Shown: positions 8,799-17,924 of the stretch, one piece after another | Numbering within the stretch: position 1 is the first letter of the stretch | Layout of the letters: each line of letters starts with the position of its first letter | NCBI RefSeq assembly: GCF_016587375.1 | Contig: NZ_BNJG01000002.1 | Span: forward strand, 2,170,001 to 2,234,000 | Direction: 5' to 3' | Origin: Ktedonobacter robiniae | GTDB lineage: Bacteria; Chloroflexota; Ktedonobacteria; Ktedonobacterales; Ktedonobacteraceae | Length of the DNA stretch: 64,000 nt | The notes under the pieces: model-generated | Seen by the model: only the letters and a program-made list of their open reading frames with translations | Told to the model about the DNA's origin: nothing | The model's database searches: none | Position numbers and translations under genes: made by a program

Positions 8799-10180
8799 AT
8801 GGCCTATACGGAAAAGAGTAATATTTTCCAGGACATCATTCAAGGCAAAATCGGGCGCCGAGATCTCCTGACACGGGCACTGATGGTCGGTATGACTGCG
8901 GGCAGTCTTGAGGCCTTACTGGCGGCCTGTGGAGGAGACCAGGGAGGTAGTGGTGGTAGTGGCTCCACAACTGTAAAGTACGCGAACTGGGCGTCAGCTG
9001 AATCAGCGACGAAGACGCAGATCGACCAGGCGTTGCAAGGTTTTGAGACGCAGTTTAAAGCCAAGGTCGAGAATATTGCCATTCCTTTCGATAACATGCT
9101 TACGCAGTTGCAGACTATGACCACTGGTGGTAATCCTCCAGATGTCATGGAGCTTAGCGGAAACTGGCCCTATGCCCTTGGCGGCGGTGGAGCGCTCCAG
9201 TCACTCAATTCCTACGCTGGGAGTTGGCGTAACGATGCCTTTACCAACACCTTTGAGGTAGGCTCCTACAAAGGTCAGGTCTACGCAGTTCCTTTCAGTA
9301 TTTCGCCACATGGTTTCTGGTATAACAAAACCATCTTGCAGAAGCATGGCCTCAGCCCCGATAAGCCCCCACTACCATAGATGAACTCAACAGTGTAATG
9401 GAAGAGCTACGGGCCAAGCTGCCTGCCAATGCTCATCCGATCGGTATTGATATATCCAAAACCGAGTATGCACTCGTTGGCTTCTGGCCCTGGATCTGGA
9501 CCTTTGGAGGCGATCCTATGCACGAAGACAACCAGGGTAACGTCACCATCAACTGGGCAGATGATGGAACGGTGAAGGCCTTCCAGTGGTTGCAAGATGC
9601 GGTAAAGAAAAACTGGACTCCACCCGATCAAGCCATTAAAGCTGAGCGCCAGTTGATGTCGACCGACCAGATGGTCTTCAAGCTCGATGGTCCTTACCTG
9701 ACTGGTATCCTCCAGAGCGATAATCCATCCGTCTATAAGTCTGTCGCTGATGTCAATACACATTGGGGCGTGACCACCACGCCAGTTGGACCGGGACAAA
9801 GCGCTCCTGTAACTTGCGCCGATATTCACAACCTGGGCATGTCGGCCAACTCCAACAATAAAGATCTGGCCTGGAAGCTTATTGACTATCTGACTTCCAA
9901 CAAGCAGGTACTGACTAACTACCTGGTTACAGAGGGTGTCTTCCCTCATAAGAGTCAGGTTGCAAGCGGCGGCCCGTATGCCAACCTCTTCTCAGACGAC
10001 ATCAGCCAGGCTTTTATCAACAAAGTTTTCCCAACCATGCGTCCGCCAGCCTATCATCCTAAGTATAGTCAGGCCGCGACCTATGTCGTGACAGCGTTAC
10101 AGGATATTGCGGGTGGCGCGAATGTTCCCAAACGTCTTGCGCAATTGAACACAGATGTGAAAACCGTCTTTGGGCAGTAG
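8799..10180 (+). CDS. ABC sugar transporter, substrate-binding lipoprotein (frameshifted)
   Basis: Family 1 extracellular solute-binding protein. The N-terminus has twin arginines (GRRDLLTRAL) and a lipobox ending in Cys44 (LLAAC), followed by a Gly/Ser linker, so it is probably a Tat-exported lipoprotein. The first frame stops at 9380 just after DKPPLP. The next frame continues from about 9371 (TTIDELNSVMEELRAKLP) to 10180. Restoring one C in the C-run at 9366-9370 joins them into a roughly 460-residue protein of normal length. The indel may be real or a sequencing error. The following genes encode the two permeases; no ATPase gene is in the window, so a shared MsiK-type ATPase is likely. 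Confidence 0.85.
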
Positions 10181-10234
10181 GCGCTCTATCACCACGAAAT
10201 GGATATGTAACGTACGCATATATCATTGTGGAGA

Positions 10235-10286
10235 GAGAATACAAGCTGTTTATCGAGAACAATCTCGATAAACAGCCTGCATTCTC
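10235..10286 (+). promoter_or_regulatory. intercistronic stem-loop
   Basis: A 14-bp perfect stem (10245-10258 with 10263-10276, loop ACAA), flanked by an outer six-base pair GAGAAT/ATTCTC. It lies between the binding-protein gene and the first permease gene. Such hairpins commonly stabilise the upstream message or partly terminate transcription, giving more binding protein than permease. No T-run follows, so mRNA stabilisation is the better guess. Confidence 0.65.
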
Positions 10287-10326
10287 GCTTGTTTGTTTCT
10301 AGCATTACGAGAAGAAAGGTGCCCAC

Positions 10327-11295
10327 GTGTCTCTCATCAACACTCGGGTGCAGAAGTCACATGCTTTCAGGAATCGGCCATACTATGGACGTGGTCTTAA
10401 CGGCCCATTGCTTTTCTGGGTTCTGCTCACACCATCGCTGATCCTGTTCATTGGCATCATCTTCTACCCCCTTTTTAACACGATTCTGCTCTCATTCCAG
10501 TCGCTGAACCTGGCCGATCCTCTTGATAACAACTGGGTGGGCTTGAAAAATTATGTCGATGTGCTAACACGGCCAACCTATAATTTCTGGAGTTCCGCTG
10601 GATTTAGCCTCCTTTTCAGTGTCGTCACTACCTGCGTCTCGTTTGTCATTGGTTTTCTCTTCGCGATCATCCTTAACCAGCGCCTGCGCTTTCAGACGCT
10701 CTGGCGCGGTCTGGCCCTCATTCCCTGGGTCATTCCATATGTCGTGGTCGCCTATCTCTTCTTCTACATGTATAACTCTCAGTACGGGATCATCAATCAG
10801 CTTCTGACCTCGATCAATATCCTGGGATGGCACCCTTTCCCTCAGCCACTAGCCTGGTTTGGCGGCGATGGGAAACTGGCTGTCGTCGCCGTGATCTTCG
10901 CAAGCATCTGGAACAAGTTCCCGTTCTTTACGCTGATGTTGCTCGCGGGTCTGCAAACAGTCCAGCAGGACTTACTGGATGCGGCGACGGTGGATGGCGC
11001 TGGGATGTGGGGGCGCTTCTGGCATGTTATCGTGCCACAGCTTCGTGGCATTATTGTCGTTGTCACGACGCTTCAATTCATTTGGAGCCTTAACGAATTC
11101 ACCATCATCTACTCAATGACCCAGGGCGGTCCTGGCAATGCCACCAATAACATCATTGTCAATATTTATCGCACGGGTTTCATGAACCAGAATATCAGCA
11201 TTGCAGCTACCATGGGCACGATCTGGCTGATCATGCTCCTCCTCCTTACCAATTTCTATATCCGTGTCATGGAAGGGAAGGCCGGGTCCCAATGA
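10327..11295 (+). CDS. ABC sugar transporter permease, MalF-like
   Basis: A 322-residue integral membrane protein with about six hydrophobic helices. The cytoplasmic EAA loop reads DAATVDGAGMWGRFWHVIVPQL in two parts: DAATVDGAG and FWHVIVPQL, the contact site for the ATPase. It also has the MalF-type ending MTQGGPGNATN. The start is GTG at 10327, preceded by a purine-rich site (AGAAAGG). It belongs to the carbohydrate uptake CUT1 type and forms the membrane pore with the product of the next gene, which it overlaps by four bases (ATGA). Confidence 0.9.
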   Translation: MSLINTRVQKSHAFRNRPYYGRGLNGPLLFWVLLTPSLILFIGIIFYPLFNTILLSFQSLNLADPLDNNWVGLKNYVDVLTRPTYNFWSSAGFSLLFSVVTTCVSFVIGFLFAIILNQRLRFQTLWRGLALIPWVIPYVVVAYLFFYMYNSQYGIINQLLTSINILGWHPFPQPLAWFGGDGKLAVVAVIFASIWNKFPFFTLMLLAGLQTVQQDLLDAATVDGAGMWGRFWHVIVPQLRGIIVVVTTLQFIWSLNEFTIIYSMTQGGPGNATNNIIVNIYRTGFMNQNISIAATMGTIWLIMLLLLTNFYIRVMEGKAGSQ

Positions 11296-12260
11296 GTAAA
11301 GACATCTCTAACCGCCAACCGCTGATCACTACTCTGGAAGAGGCGAATGAAGGGCAGGCGCGCGCACAGAGCGTAATGAGCGCGGAACAGCAACATTCGC
11401 GCCACGCCGATGCGCAGCGCCACCGCACAAGGTATGTCTTCATACGCATTGTGACCTACGCGCTCCTTGTCGCGCTGCTACTGTACGCCTTCTTTCCCAT
11501 TTTCTGGCTCCTCTCCACGTCCTTTAAGTCTCAGGGGGAAGCCTTCTTCTATCCGCCAACCTTCTGGCCACATCAATTCACGCTACATAGCTACCAGATT
11601 CTCCCAGCGGACCAACAAGGCTTTGTACGCTACTTCGCCAACAGCTTGATCGTCAGCGTCTGCACATGCCTGCTAACACTGCTAGCAGCTGTGCCTGGTG
11701 GTTACGTCCTCTCGCGTTTCCACTTTCGCGGCGTTCGAGCGGTGCTACTGGTGATCCTGGCGACACAGATGTTTCCATATGCGGTAATCTTGATCTCACT
11801 CTACACCCTGTTTCGCCAGTTGCACATGTTAAACACCTATCCCGCCCTGGTGCTGGCCTTTACCACCTTTTCCTTGCCCTTTAGTATCTGGATGGTTAAG
11901 GGTTTCTGCGATACGCTGCCTACCGACCTTGAAGAGGCGGGGCGCATTGATGGATTGAGCCGTGTGGGCGTCCTGGTGCGTATTGTCTTCCCTTTAATCG
12001 TTCCTGGCGTGGTCGCGGTTGGCTTCTTTGCCTTCCTCAATTCCTGGAATGAACTGCTCTACGCAGTCACGCTGACGACCAGCCCAGATATGCGCACCAT
12101 TCCAGCTGGCTTTATCGGCACCTACGTGGGTGAGTTCCAGGACCGCTGGCCCGATATGATGGCGGCCAGCGTCGTGGTCTCGCTCCCGATTGTGATCCTT
12201 TTCACCCTCTTCCAAAAGCAACTGGTAAGTGGTCTCACCGCTGGCGCGGTCAAAGGTTAA
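11292..12260 (+). CDS. ABC sugar transporter permease, MalG-like
   Basis: A 322-residue protein with a charged N-terminal extension of about 45 residues and six hydrophobic helices. The EAA loop reads LEEAGRIDGLSRVGVLVRIV, followed by the ending LVSGLTAGAVKG that is characteristic of MalG-type permeases. It is the second half of the CUT1 translocation channel and is translationally coupled to the upstream permease by the ATGA overlap. Only 32 bases separate its stop from the end of the convergent AraC regulator gene. Confidence 0.9.
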   Translation: MSKDISNRQPLITTLEEANEGQARAQSVMSAEQQHSRHADAQRHRTRYVFIRIVTYALLVALLLYAFFPIFWLLSTSFKSQGEAFFYPPTFWPHQFTLHSYQILPADQQGFVRYFANSLIVSVCTCLLTLLAAVPGGYVLSRFHFRGVRAVLLVILATQMFPYAVILISLYTLFRQLHMLNTYPALVLAFTTFSLPFSIWMVKGFCDTLPTDLEEAGRIDGLSRVGVLVRIVFPLIVPGVVAVGFFAFLNSWNELLYAVTLTTSPDMRTIPAGFIGTYVGEFQDRWPDMMAASVVVSLPIVILFTLFQKQLVSGLTAGAVKG

Positions 12261-12292
12261 CGGAAATTCTCGACAAGGCCAGTCGAACCCTG

Positions 12293-13183
12293 CTAGCCCT
12301 GCCGGGACCGGCGATAGTCACTAGGGGATTGACCTATTACCTTGCGAAAGACGCGCGAAAAATAATAGGGATCATGGATGCCAACGCTCTTGCTTACCTC
12401 TTTGATACTCGCATTCGTCATGTCAAGGTAGAGGCAGGAGCGTTGCATCTTGAGACGCAGGTAGTAATCAATCGGGGAATAGCCAGTCACCTGTTTGAAC
12501 ATGTGAATAAAGTGAGGTTTGGAGAGGTTGACATGGTGGGCCAGGTCGTCGAGCGTGAGGGAGGACTGTATCTGTTCAAGCATATATTGGATGGAGCGTT
12601 CGATGACCTCTTTCTTGTTATCGTCCTCCTGCGCTTCCCCATGCAAAAGTATACACATTCCTAGCAGGTAGTGCAGCGCCTGCGACACATAGAGATAGTG
12701 CCGCAAAGAATAGCCTTTATACTGTAGAATACTGTAGCACTCTTCAAAGAGGTTGATAATTTTTGTGGCCTGAGTGGAGGGGACATGGAGCGTTGCGTTA
12801 AGCATATCAAATTGTTGAACAAAATTCACTACCGCCTCGCCCTTCAAGTGAAACCAGTAAATACTCCAGGGATCGTCTTCGCTTGCGCCATAAATATGCG
12901 GCGTCTTGGCCGGAATCACCAGAAGTCTGCCCTTGGGTATACGCTGTTTCTTGCCCCTTTCCAGGATGACCCATCCCTCACCTTCTGCACAATAGATAAA
13001 AATATGCTCATCACAGCCATTTGATCGCTCGCGGTAATGGTAGCGCGCATGGGGAAAGAAGCCAATATCAGTGACATACAGGGGCTTCAAGAGTGAATGG
13101 GGCGAGGCATCTTCCAGGAAAGCCTCTGGAAGAACAATGAGCTTCTGCGCCTCAAAGCCATCCGCCTTTTGTATTATCTTCAT
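12293..13183 (-). CDS. AraC-family transcriptional regulator of the galactoside locus
   Basis: A 296-residue protein with an N-terminal cupin sensor domain (YHYRERSNGCDEHIFIYCAEG, here broken as YHYRERSNGCDEH and IFIYCAEGEG; then IPAKTPHIYGA) and a C-terminal double helix-turn-helix (LTLDDLAHHVNLSKPHF; GIHDPYYFSRVFRKVIG; SPSDYRR). The start ATG at 13183 gives a normal AraC/RhaS-type length; upstream codons in the same frame fall in the promoter region. It lies between the transporter operon and the divergent DUF5107 gene, and the three shared operators in this locus have the 21-bp direct-repeat layout expected of its family. It is therefore the likely galactoside-responsive activator. Confidence 0.9.
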   Translation of the reverse strand: MKIIQKADGFEAQKLIVLPEAFLEDASPHSLLKPLYVTDIGFFPHARYHYRERSNGCDEHIFIYCAEGEGWVILERGKKQRIPKGRLLVIPAKTPHIYGASEDDPWSIYWFHLKGEAVVNFVQQFDMLNATLHVPSTQATKIINLFEECYSILQYKGYSLRHYLYVSQALHYLLGMCILLHGEAQEDDNKKEVIERSIQYMLEQIQSSLTLDDLAHHVNLSKPHFIHMFKQVTGYSPIDYYLRLKMQRSCLYLDMTNASIKEVSKSVGIHDPYYFSRVFRKVIGQSPSDYRRSRQG

Positions 13184-13256
13184 CGTGCCTCGGCTCCTTG
13201 GTCCACACAAAACAATCAGAGGGACCTGCCCTACCTTCGGGCAAGCGTTAGGAGAG

Positions 13257-13322
13257 ACCATTATATAGTCCATCATAATCACGATATCGTCAATTGTCAA
13301 TATAATTGCCTGGCAGTACACT
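13257..13322 (+). promoter_or_regulatory. AraC-type operator and promoter, copy B (DUF5107-TPR gene)
   Basis: The 41-bp element is at 13257-13297, with half-sites ATAGTCCATC (13265-13274) and ATCGTCAATT (13286-13295), 21 bp apart. The -35 box TTGTCA is at 13294-13299 and the -10 box TACACT at 13317-13322, with a 17-bp spacer. It lies in the divergent region upstream of the AraC gene, so it may also govern the regulator itself. Confidence 0.8.
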
Positions 13323-13365
13323 AACAGCAAAACTATAGTTAGTAGTACCAGGATGGATGATACAT

Positions 13366-16300
13366 ATGGAAGAACAATCCAGTTCACAGGTACGTGTGTG
13401 GGAAGAAGATGTTGTCATTCCCACCTATGCCACTGGAAAACCGGATAAAAATCCAATGTTCTTAGAAAAACGGGTGTACCAGGGTAGCTCGGGCAAGGTT
13501 TATCCCTACCCAGTCATCAGCAAGATTGAGAATGAGAAGACGCTCCAGTCCTATCACCTCTTATGCCTTGAGAATGAATACCTGCATATTGAACTTCTGC
13601 CCGAACTGGGGGGGCGTATCTATCGCGCACTCGACAAAACCAACAACTACGATTTTGTTTACTATAATCGTGTCATCAAGCCCGCTCTCGTCGGGCTGAC
13701 CGGGCCTTGGATCTCTGGTGGCATCGAGTTTAACTGGCCACAACACCATCGACCAAATACGTATGGGCCGGTCGAATATCGTATTACGCATAACCAGGAC
13801 GAGAGTAAAACCATCTGGGTAAGCGAAATAGATCGTATGTATGGCACGAAGATGACGGCTGGTTTTACACTTTATCCAGGCAAAGCTTATCTGGAAATCC
13901 AGGTGCAGCTCTATAATCGCACACCCCAACCGCAGACCTTTCTGTGGTGGGCCAATCCCGCGTTCGCCGTCAACGAGCATACCCAATCTGTCTTCCCTCC
14001 CGATGTCCATGCCGTCTTCGATCATGGGAGACGGGATGTCTCCCGCTTCCCCATCGCCACTGGTACCTATTACAAAATGGACTATTCCGCAGGGGTGGAC
14101 ATTTCATGGTATAAAAACATTCCTGTCCCGACCTCTTATATGGCGTACCAGTCACGCTATGACTTTATTGGTGGATATGATCATGCTCTACAAGCCGGAC
14201 TCCTTCATGTCGCGAACCATCATATTTCACCGGGGAAAAAACAATGGACATGGGGCAATGGCGAGTTTGGTAAGGCCTGGGATCGTAATTTGACCGATGA
14301 AGATGGACCGTATATAGAACTCATGGTTGGCGTCTTCACCGATAACCAACCCGATTTCTCCTGGCTCCAGCCCTACGAAACCAAATCCTTCAATCAGTAT
14401 TTTATGCCCTATAAAAACATTGGGCTCGTCAAAAATGCCTCGATTGATGCCGCAGTCAACCTGGAAATTGACGATGCGAACCATCTTGCTAGCATTCAGG
14501 TCTACGCCACAGCTCTCTTCTCTGGTGCCGTGATCGACCTGAGAGGCAAGCATCAGCACTATCTGCACGAAGTCACGACGCTCTCGCCTATTCAGACCTT
14601 TACCACCATGGTACCACTTAACCATGAAGAACAGGCGAATGACGTCACCATTACGGTCAGAGACGCGCAAGGGTGTCTCCTGGTAGCCTATACGCCAGTC
14701 AAATCGGAGATTGCGAAATTACCGGAGCCCGCCTCTCCACTTGGAACACCTGAAACACTGAGCAATAATGAGGCCCTCTACCTGGCTGGACAGCACCTGG
14801 AACAGTATCGCCACGCGACGTTTGAGCCCGACCCTTACTACCTGGAGGGGCTTAAACGCGATCCCGGTGATAGCCGTATTAACGTCGCGTACGGCAAGCT
14901 CCTCCTCCAAAGAGGACTATTTCGGACAAGTGAAAGCTATTTCCGCACTGCCATTGCAACCCTTACTCGCTATCATCCCAATCCCTACGATAGCGAAGCC
15001 TACTATCAGCTTGGCCAGGCCTTAAAGTTCCAGGGACGACTCGATGAAGCTTTCGCAGCACTCTATAAATCTATCTGGTCCGAGGCCTGGCAGAGCGCGG
15101 GCTACTTCACCCTCGCCCAGATCGTCTGTATGTATCAGCAATATACCGAGGCTCTGAAATTGGTTGAGCTCTCACTGCAACACCATATCTATAACTACAA
15201 GGCTCGCCATCTCAAAACGGTGCTGTTGCGTAAGCAGGGGCATGTGGATGAGGCCATGCATTTCGCCATTGAAACGATGCGGCTCGATGTTGCCGATTTT
15301 GGCGCGCAGTATGAGCGTATTCTGCTTCATACGGCAAAAGGTGAAGAGGCGCTGGCACGGGAGAACGAAGAACAATTGACCGCTTTGATGCGCAGAGATG
15401 CGCATAACTATATTGCCCTGGCAACCGATTACGCACACAGTGGACTATATGAGGAAAGTATCGCGCTGCTGTCCCACCTGACACGCGAGAGCCGTGAAAA
15501 TCTCTCTCCCATGGTCTACTATTACCTCGCCTATATTCATGAGCAGGCAGGGCAACAGGAGCAGGCACAGATCTATCGCCATGCAGGCCGGAATGCGCCT
15601 ACAGACTATTGTTTCCCCAACAGCCTCGATGATCTGATCGTCCTTGAACATGCCACGAATGCCGATACGAGTGATGCCCGGGCCCAATATTACCTTGGCA
15701 ATTTGCTCTATGACAAGAAACGGCATGCAGATGCGATCCATCATTGGGAGACCTCAAGAGCGCTGGACGCTGGCTTCGCGACGGTCCATCGTAATTTGGC
15801 CCTGGCTTACTACAATGCGCTGCACCAACCAGAGCAGGCATTGCGCTCACTCGAAACGGCCTTTGCGTGTGATCCGACCGATGCCCGCGTGCTTTACGAG
15901 TTAGACCAGCTCCGCAAAAAAATAGGGGTTGCCTCTGAAGAGAGGCTCGCAAGCCTGGAAAAGCATCGGGGGCTCGTCATCGAGCGTGATGATCTCTACC
16001 TGGAATACGTCACCTTGCTGAATACCCTACAACGCTATGAAGAGGCCCTGGCGCTACTTACTGAGCACATCTTCCATCCCTGGGAAGGCGGAGAAGGGCA
16101 GGTCGCCCGGCAATATATCTTCGCGCATGTCGAGTTAGGGAAGCGTGCGCTCCTGACGCGAGATAGCCAGCAAGCCATCGACACGCTTCAGCAGGCACTT
16201 ATCTATCCCGAGAACCTCGCAGAAGGGAAATTGACGGGCACACTGGAGAATAATATTTACTACTACCTGGGTTGTGCTTACGCCAAACAGGGACTAGTAG

Positions 16301-16743
16301 ACAATGCGAGAGAGTGCTTCCAACGCGCAGCCCATGGACTCGAAGAACCCACTAGCGCGATGTTCTACAACGATCAGCCACCAGATATGATCTTCTATCA
16401 AGGACTTGCGCAACTCCAGCTCCAGGATCAACAGAAAGCCAGGAGTCGCTTCCATAAACTGATCAATTATGGCGAGCAACATCTCTTCGATGCGGTCAAG
16501 ATTGATTACTTCGCCGTCTCGTTGCCCGATTTCCTGGTCTTTGAGAGTGATCAGGATAAGCAAAATGAGGTTCACTGTCACTACATGCTGGGGCTTGGGC
16601 ATCTTGGCCTTCAGGAGTACGAGCAAGCCAGAACGCATTTCGAGCATATCTTGCGCTTAGAAAGCTATCATCAAGGCGCGAAGGTTCACCTTGCGGTATG
16701 TAGCGACCCCGCGCTACTTTTTATCTCCTCGAAGGAGACCTGA
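13366..16743 (+). CDS. DUF5107 domain and TPR protein
   Basis: A protein of about 1125 residues. Residues 1-350 form a DUF5107 domain, a galactose-mutarotase-like beta-sandwich (LLPELGGRIYRALDKTNNYDF; GPWISGGIEFNWPQHHRPNT, quoted in parts: LLPELGGRIYRAL and GIEFNWPQHHRP). From about 480 to 1110 there are TPR repeats (for example AYYQLGQALKFQGRLDEAFA). No signal peptide is visible, so it is probably cytoplasmic. DUF5107-TPR proteins are common next to glycoside-use genes, but their activity is not established to my knowledge. Here it is driven by the same operator type as the transporter and the alpha-galactosidase, which ties it to galactoside handling. The ATG at 13366 is preferred over 13357 for ribosome-site spacing. 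Confidence 0.85.
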   Translation: MEEQSSSQVRVWEEDVVIPTYATGKPDKNPMFLEKRVYQGSSGKVYPYPVISKIENEKTLQSYHLLCLENEYLHIELLPELGGRIYRALDKTNNYDFVYYNRVIKPALVGLTGPWISGGIEFNWPQHHRPNTYGPVEYRITHNQDESKTIWVSEIDRMYGTKMTAGFTLYPGKAYLEIQVQLYNRTPQPQTFLWWANPAFAVNEHTQSVFPPDVHAVFDHGRRDVSRFPIATGTYYKMDYSAGVDISWYKNIPVPTSYMAYQSRYDFIGGYDHALQAGLLHVANHHISPGKKQWTWGNGEFGKAWDRNLTDEDGPYIELMVGVFTDNQPDFSWLQPYETKSFNQYFMPYKNIGLVKNASIDAAVNLEIDDANHLASIQVYATALFSGAVIDLRGKHQHYLHEVTTLSPIQTFTTMVPLNHEEQANDVTITVRDAQGCLLVAYTPVKSEIAKLPEPASPLGTPETLSNNEALYLAGQHLEQYRHATFEPDPYYLEGLKRDPGDSRINVAYGKLLLQRGLFRTSESYFRTAIATLTRYHPNPYDSEAYYQLGQALKFQGRLDEAFAALYKSIWSEAWQSAGYFTLAQIVCMYQQYTEALKLVELSLQHHIYNYKARHLKTVLLRKQGHVDEAMHFAIETMRLDVADFGAQYERILLHTAKGEEALARENEEQLTALMRRDAHNYIALATDYAHSGLYEESIALLSHLTRESRENLSPMVYYYLAYIHEQAGQQEQAQIYRHAGRNAPTDYCFPNSLDDLIVLEHATNADTSDARAQYYLGNLLYDKKRHADAIHHWETSRALDAGFATVHRNLALAYYNALHQPEQALRSLETAFACDPTDARVLYELDQLRKKIGVASEERLASLEKHRGLVIERDDLYLEYVTLLNTLQRYEEALALLTEHIFHPWEGGEGQVARQYIFAHVELGKRALLTRDSQQAIDTLQQALIYPENLAEGKLTGTLENNIYYYLGCAYAKQGLVDNARECFQRAAHGLEEPTSAMFYNDQPPDMIFYQGLAQLQLQDQQKARSRFHKLINYGEQHLFDAVKIDYFAVSLPDFLVFESDQDKQNEVHCHYMLGLGHLGLQEYEQARTHFEHILRLESYHQGAKVHLAVCSDPALLFISSKET

Positions 16744-16765
16744 TACAGTTTTCCCCATCGCCTTT

Positions 16766-16827
16766 GAGTAGGGGATAGTGGTGTGGAGGCTGGCATCCGC
16801 CAGCCTCCACACCACTATCCCCTACTC
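16766..16827. terminator. bidirectional terminator hairpin, 29-bp perfect stem
   Basis: Arms 16766-16794 and 16799-16827 are perfectly complementary with a four-base loop (ATCC). It lies between the converging DUF5107-TPR and epimerase genes. No long T-run follows on either side, but the stem is exceptionally long. Confidence 0.8.
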
Positions 16828-16842
16828 CTGAGCTTACATCTT

Positions 16843-17826
16843 TTAGCTTGTGCTGAGATGAGTCTCAAGCCACCACTCTTTCATACCATTGGCTGGCAAT
16901 ATCTCATATCGCTGATATTTCTCGATCGCATCTTCCAGCGAGTCCTGTGCTCCAATACATGGCTCTAGACCAAGGTTGTAGTAGGGAGTGCTACCCGTGC
17001 CCGAGTAGCCCCGGGCATTCATCCATATTCCAAGCTGCGGAAGCTGGGCAGTATCAAAGGTGAAGCGAAATTCCCCGTCGCTTGCTATCAGTGCAGCAAA
17101 GCCTTGTGCAAGAGGTTGGCTCCACAGCTTGATCCCGATACCCGCAGCCTCGTCAGGCATGTAGCTCAAATCCCATTCATGCTCACCTAGCCTGGCATGG
17201 ATGGGCCACGCCTGCTCACCAGATTGAGGATCAAGTTGGGTAGGCATGCTCACCCATGTATTCATACGTGTGTTGTCTGGCAACTGTATGCGCATTCCGG
17301 GCTCGACAGCGAAAAGCGGATGGCTACTCCAGATAAATGCAATGTCGTTATCAGACTGGTTCACGACGCGATAGTCAAATCGCAGGCTAGGTGAGTCAAC
17401 GGTGATGCGGATGATGCGTTGGAATACATATGGGAGACCAATGCTTTGGGCCTGCATGTCGATTATCAAAGTGGCCTCAGTATCACCATCACACCTTATT
17501 GACCATTGCAGTGGCCAGATCTCCCCATGATCTGGTATGCTTCGGCCCTTCCAGGGGGGAAGGGGATAGGAGCACGCGCTCACAGTCGGGAAACATTCGT
17601 CCCACCCGCCTGTATCGGCCTCCTGGTACGAGGTTCCATAATTATGCCGCTGATATGGAATTTGAGTGTTCGTCCAGAGCCATTCCCGTCCATTGCGCAA
17701 ATCGCGGATACTGCTGATCTTTCCACCAAGATTTGGGATGATCGTTAGAGATAGCACCTGGTTAGTTATGTGCAGTGCGCGGAAACCTTGTACCTCGGTT
17801 TCCTCCACATGAATTTTGCCTGACAT
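16843..17826 (-). CDS. aldose 1-epimerase-like protein
   Basis: A 327-residue protein of the galactose-mutarotase-like superfamily: an opening strand LTIIPNLGGKISSI, a central WIW-like HPLFAVEPG segment with a histidine, and GLEPCIGAQDSLEDA near the end, where the glutamate matches the catalytic base position of mutarotases. It probably interconverts anomers of a released hexose. It lies downstream of the alpha-galactosidase on the same strand with a strong hairpin between them, so it may have lower or separate expression. The start is supported by GGAGAG eight bases upstream. Confidence 0.75.
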   Translation of the reverse strand: MSGKIHVEETEVQGFRALHITNQVLSLTIIPNLGGKISSIRDLRNGREWLWTNTQIPYQRHNYGTSYQEADTGGWDECFPTVSACSYPLPPWKGRSIPDHGEIWPLQWSIRCDGDTEATLIIDMQAQSIGLPYVFQRIIRITVDSPSLRFDYRVVNQSDNDIAFIWSSHPLFAVEPGMRIQLPDNTRMNTWVSMPTQLDPQSGEQAWPIHARLGEHEWDLSYMPDEAAGIGIKLWSQPLAQGFAALIASDGEFRFTFDTAQLPQLGIWMNARGYSGTGSTPYYNLGLEPCIGAQDSLEDAIEKYQRYEILPANGMKEWWLETHLSTS

Positions 17827-17854
17827 AGGATCTCTCCAATTGGTTTACTCAATA

Positions 17855-17893
17855 CCCAAACTCCTTCGCGCCTACGGCGCGAAGGAGTTTGGG
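17855..17893 (-). terminator. hairpin after the alpha-galactosidase gene
   Basis: An 18-bp perfect stem (17855-17872 with 17876-17893, loop TAC), GC-rich. It sits 30 bases after the restored stop of the alpha-galactosidase and just before the epimerase start, so it may terminate or attenuate read-through. Confidence 0.7.
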
Positions 17894-17924
17894 GTGGGGC
17901 GCTGACTTTTATGTTGCTCTGGCA

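Noticed and set aside
13561..16647. Long minus-strand frames inside the DUF5107-TPR gene
   Set aside because: They are antisense to a well-conserved coding frame and show no family motif.
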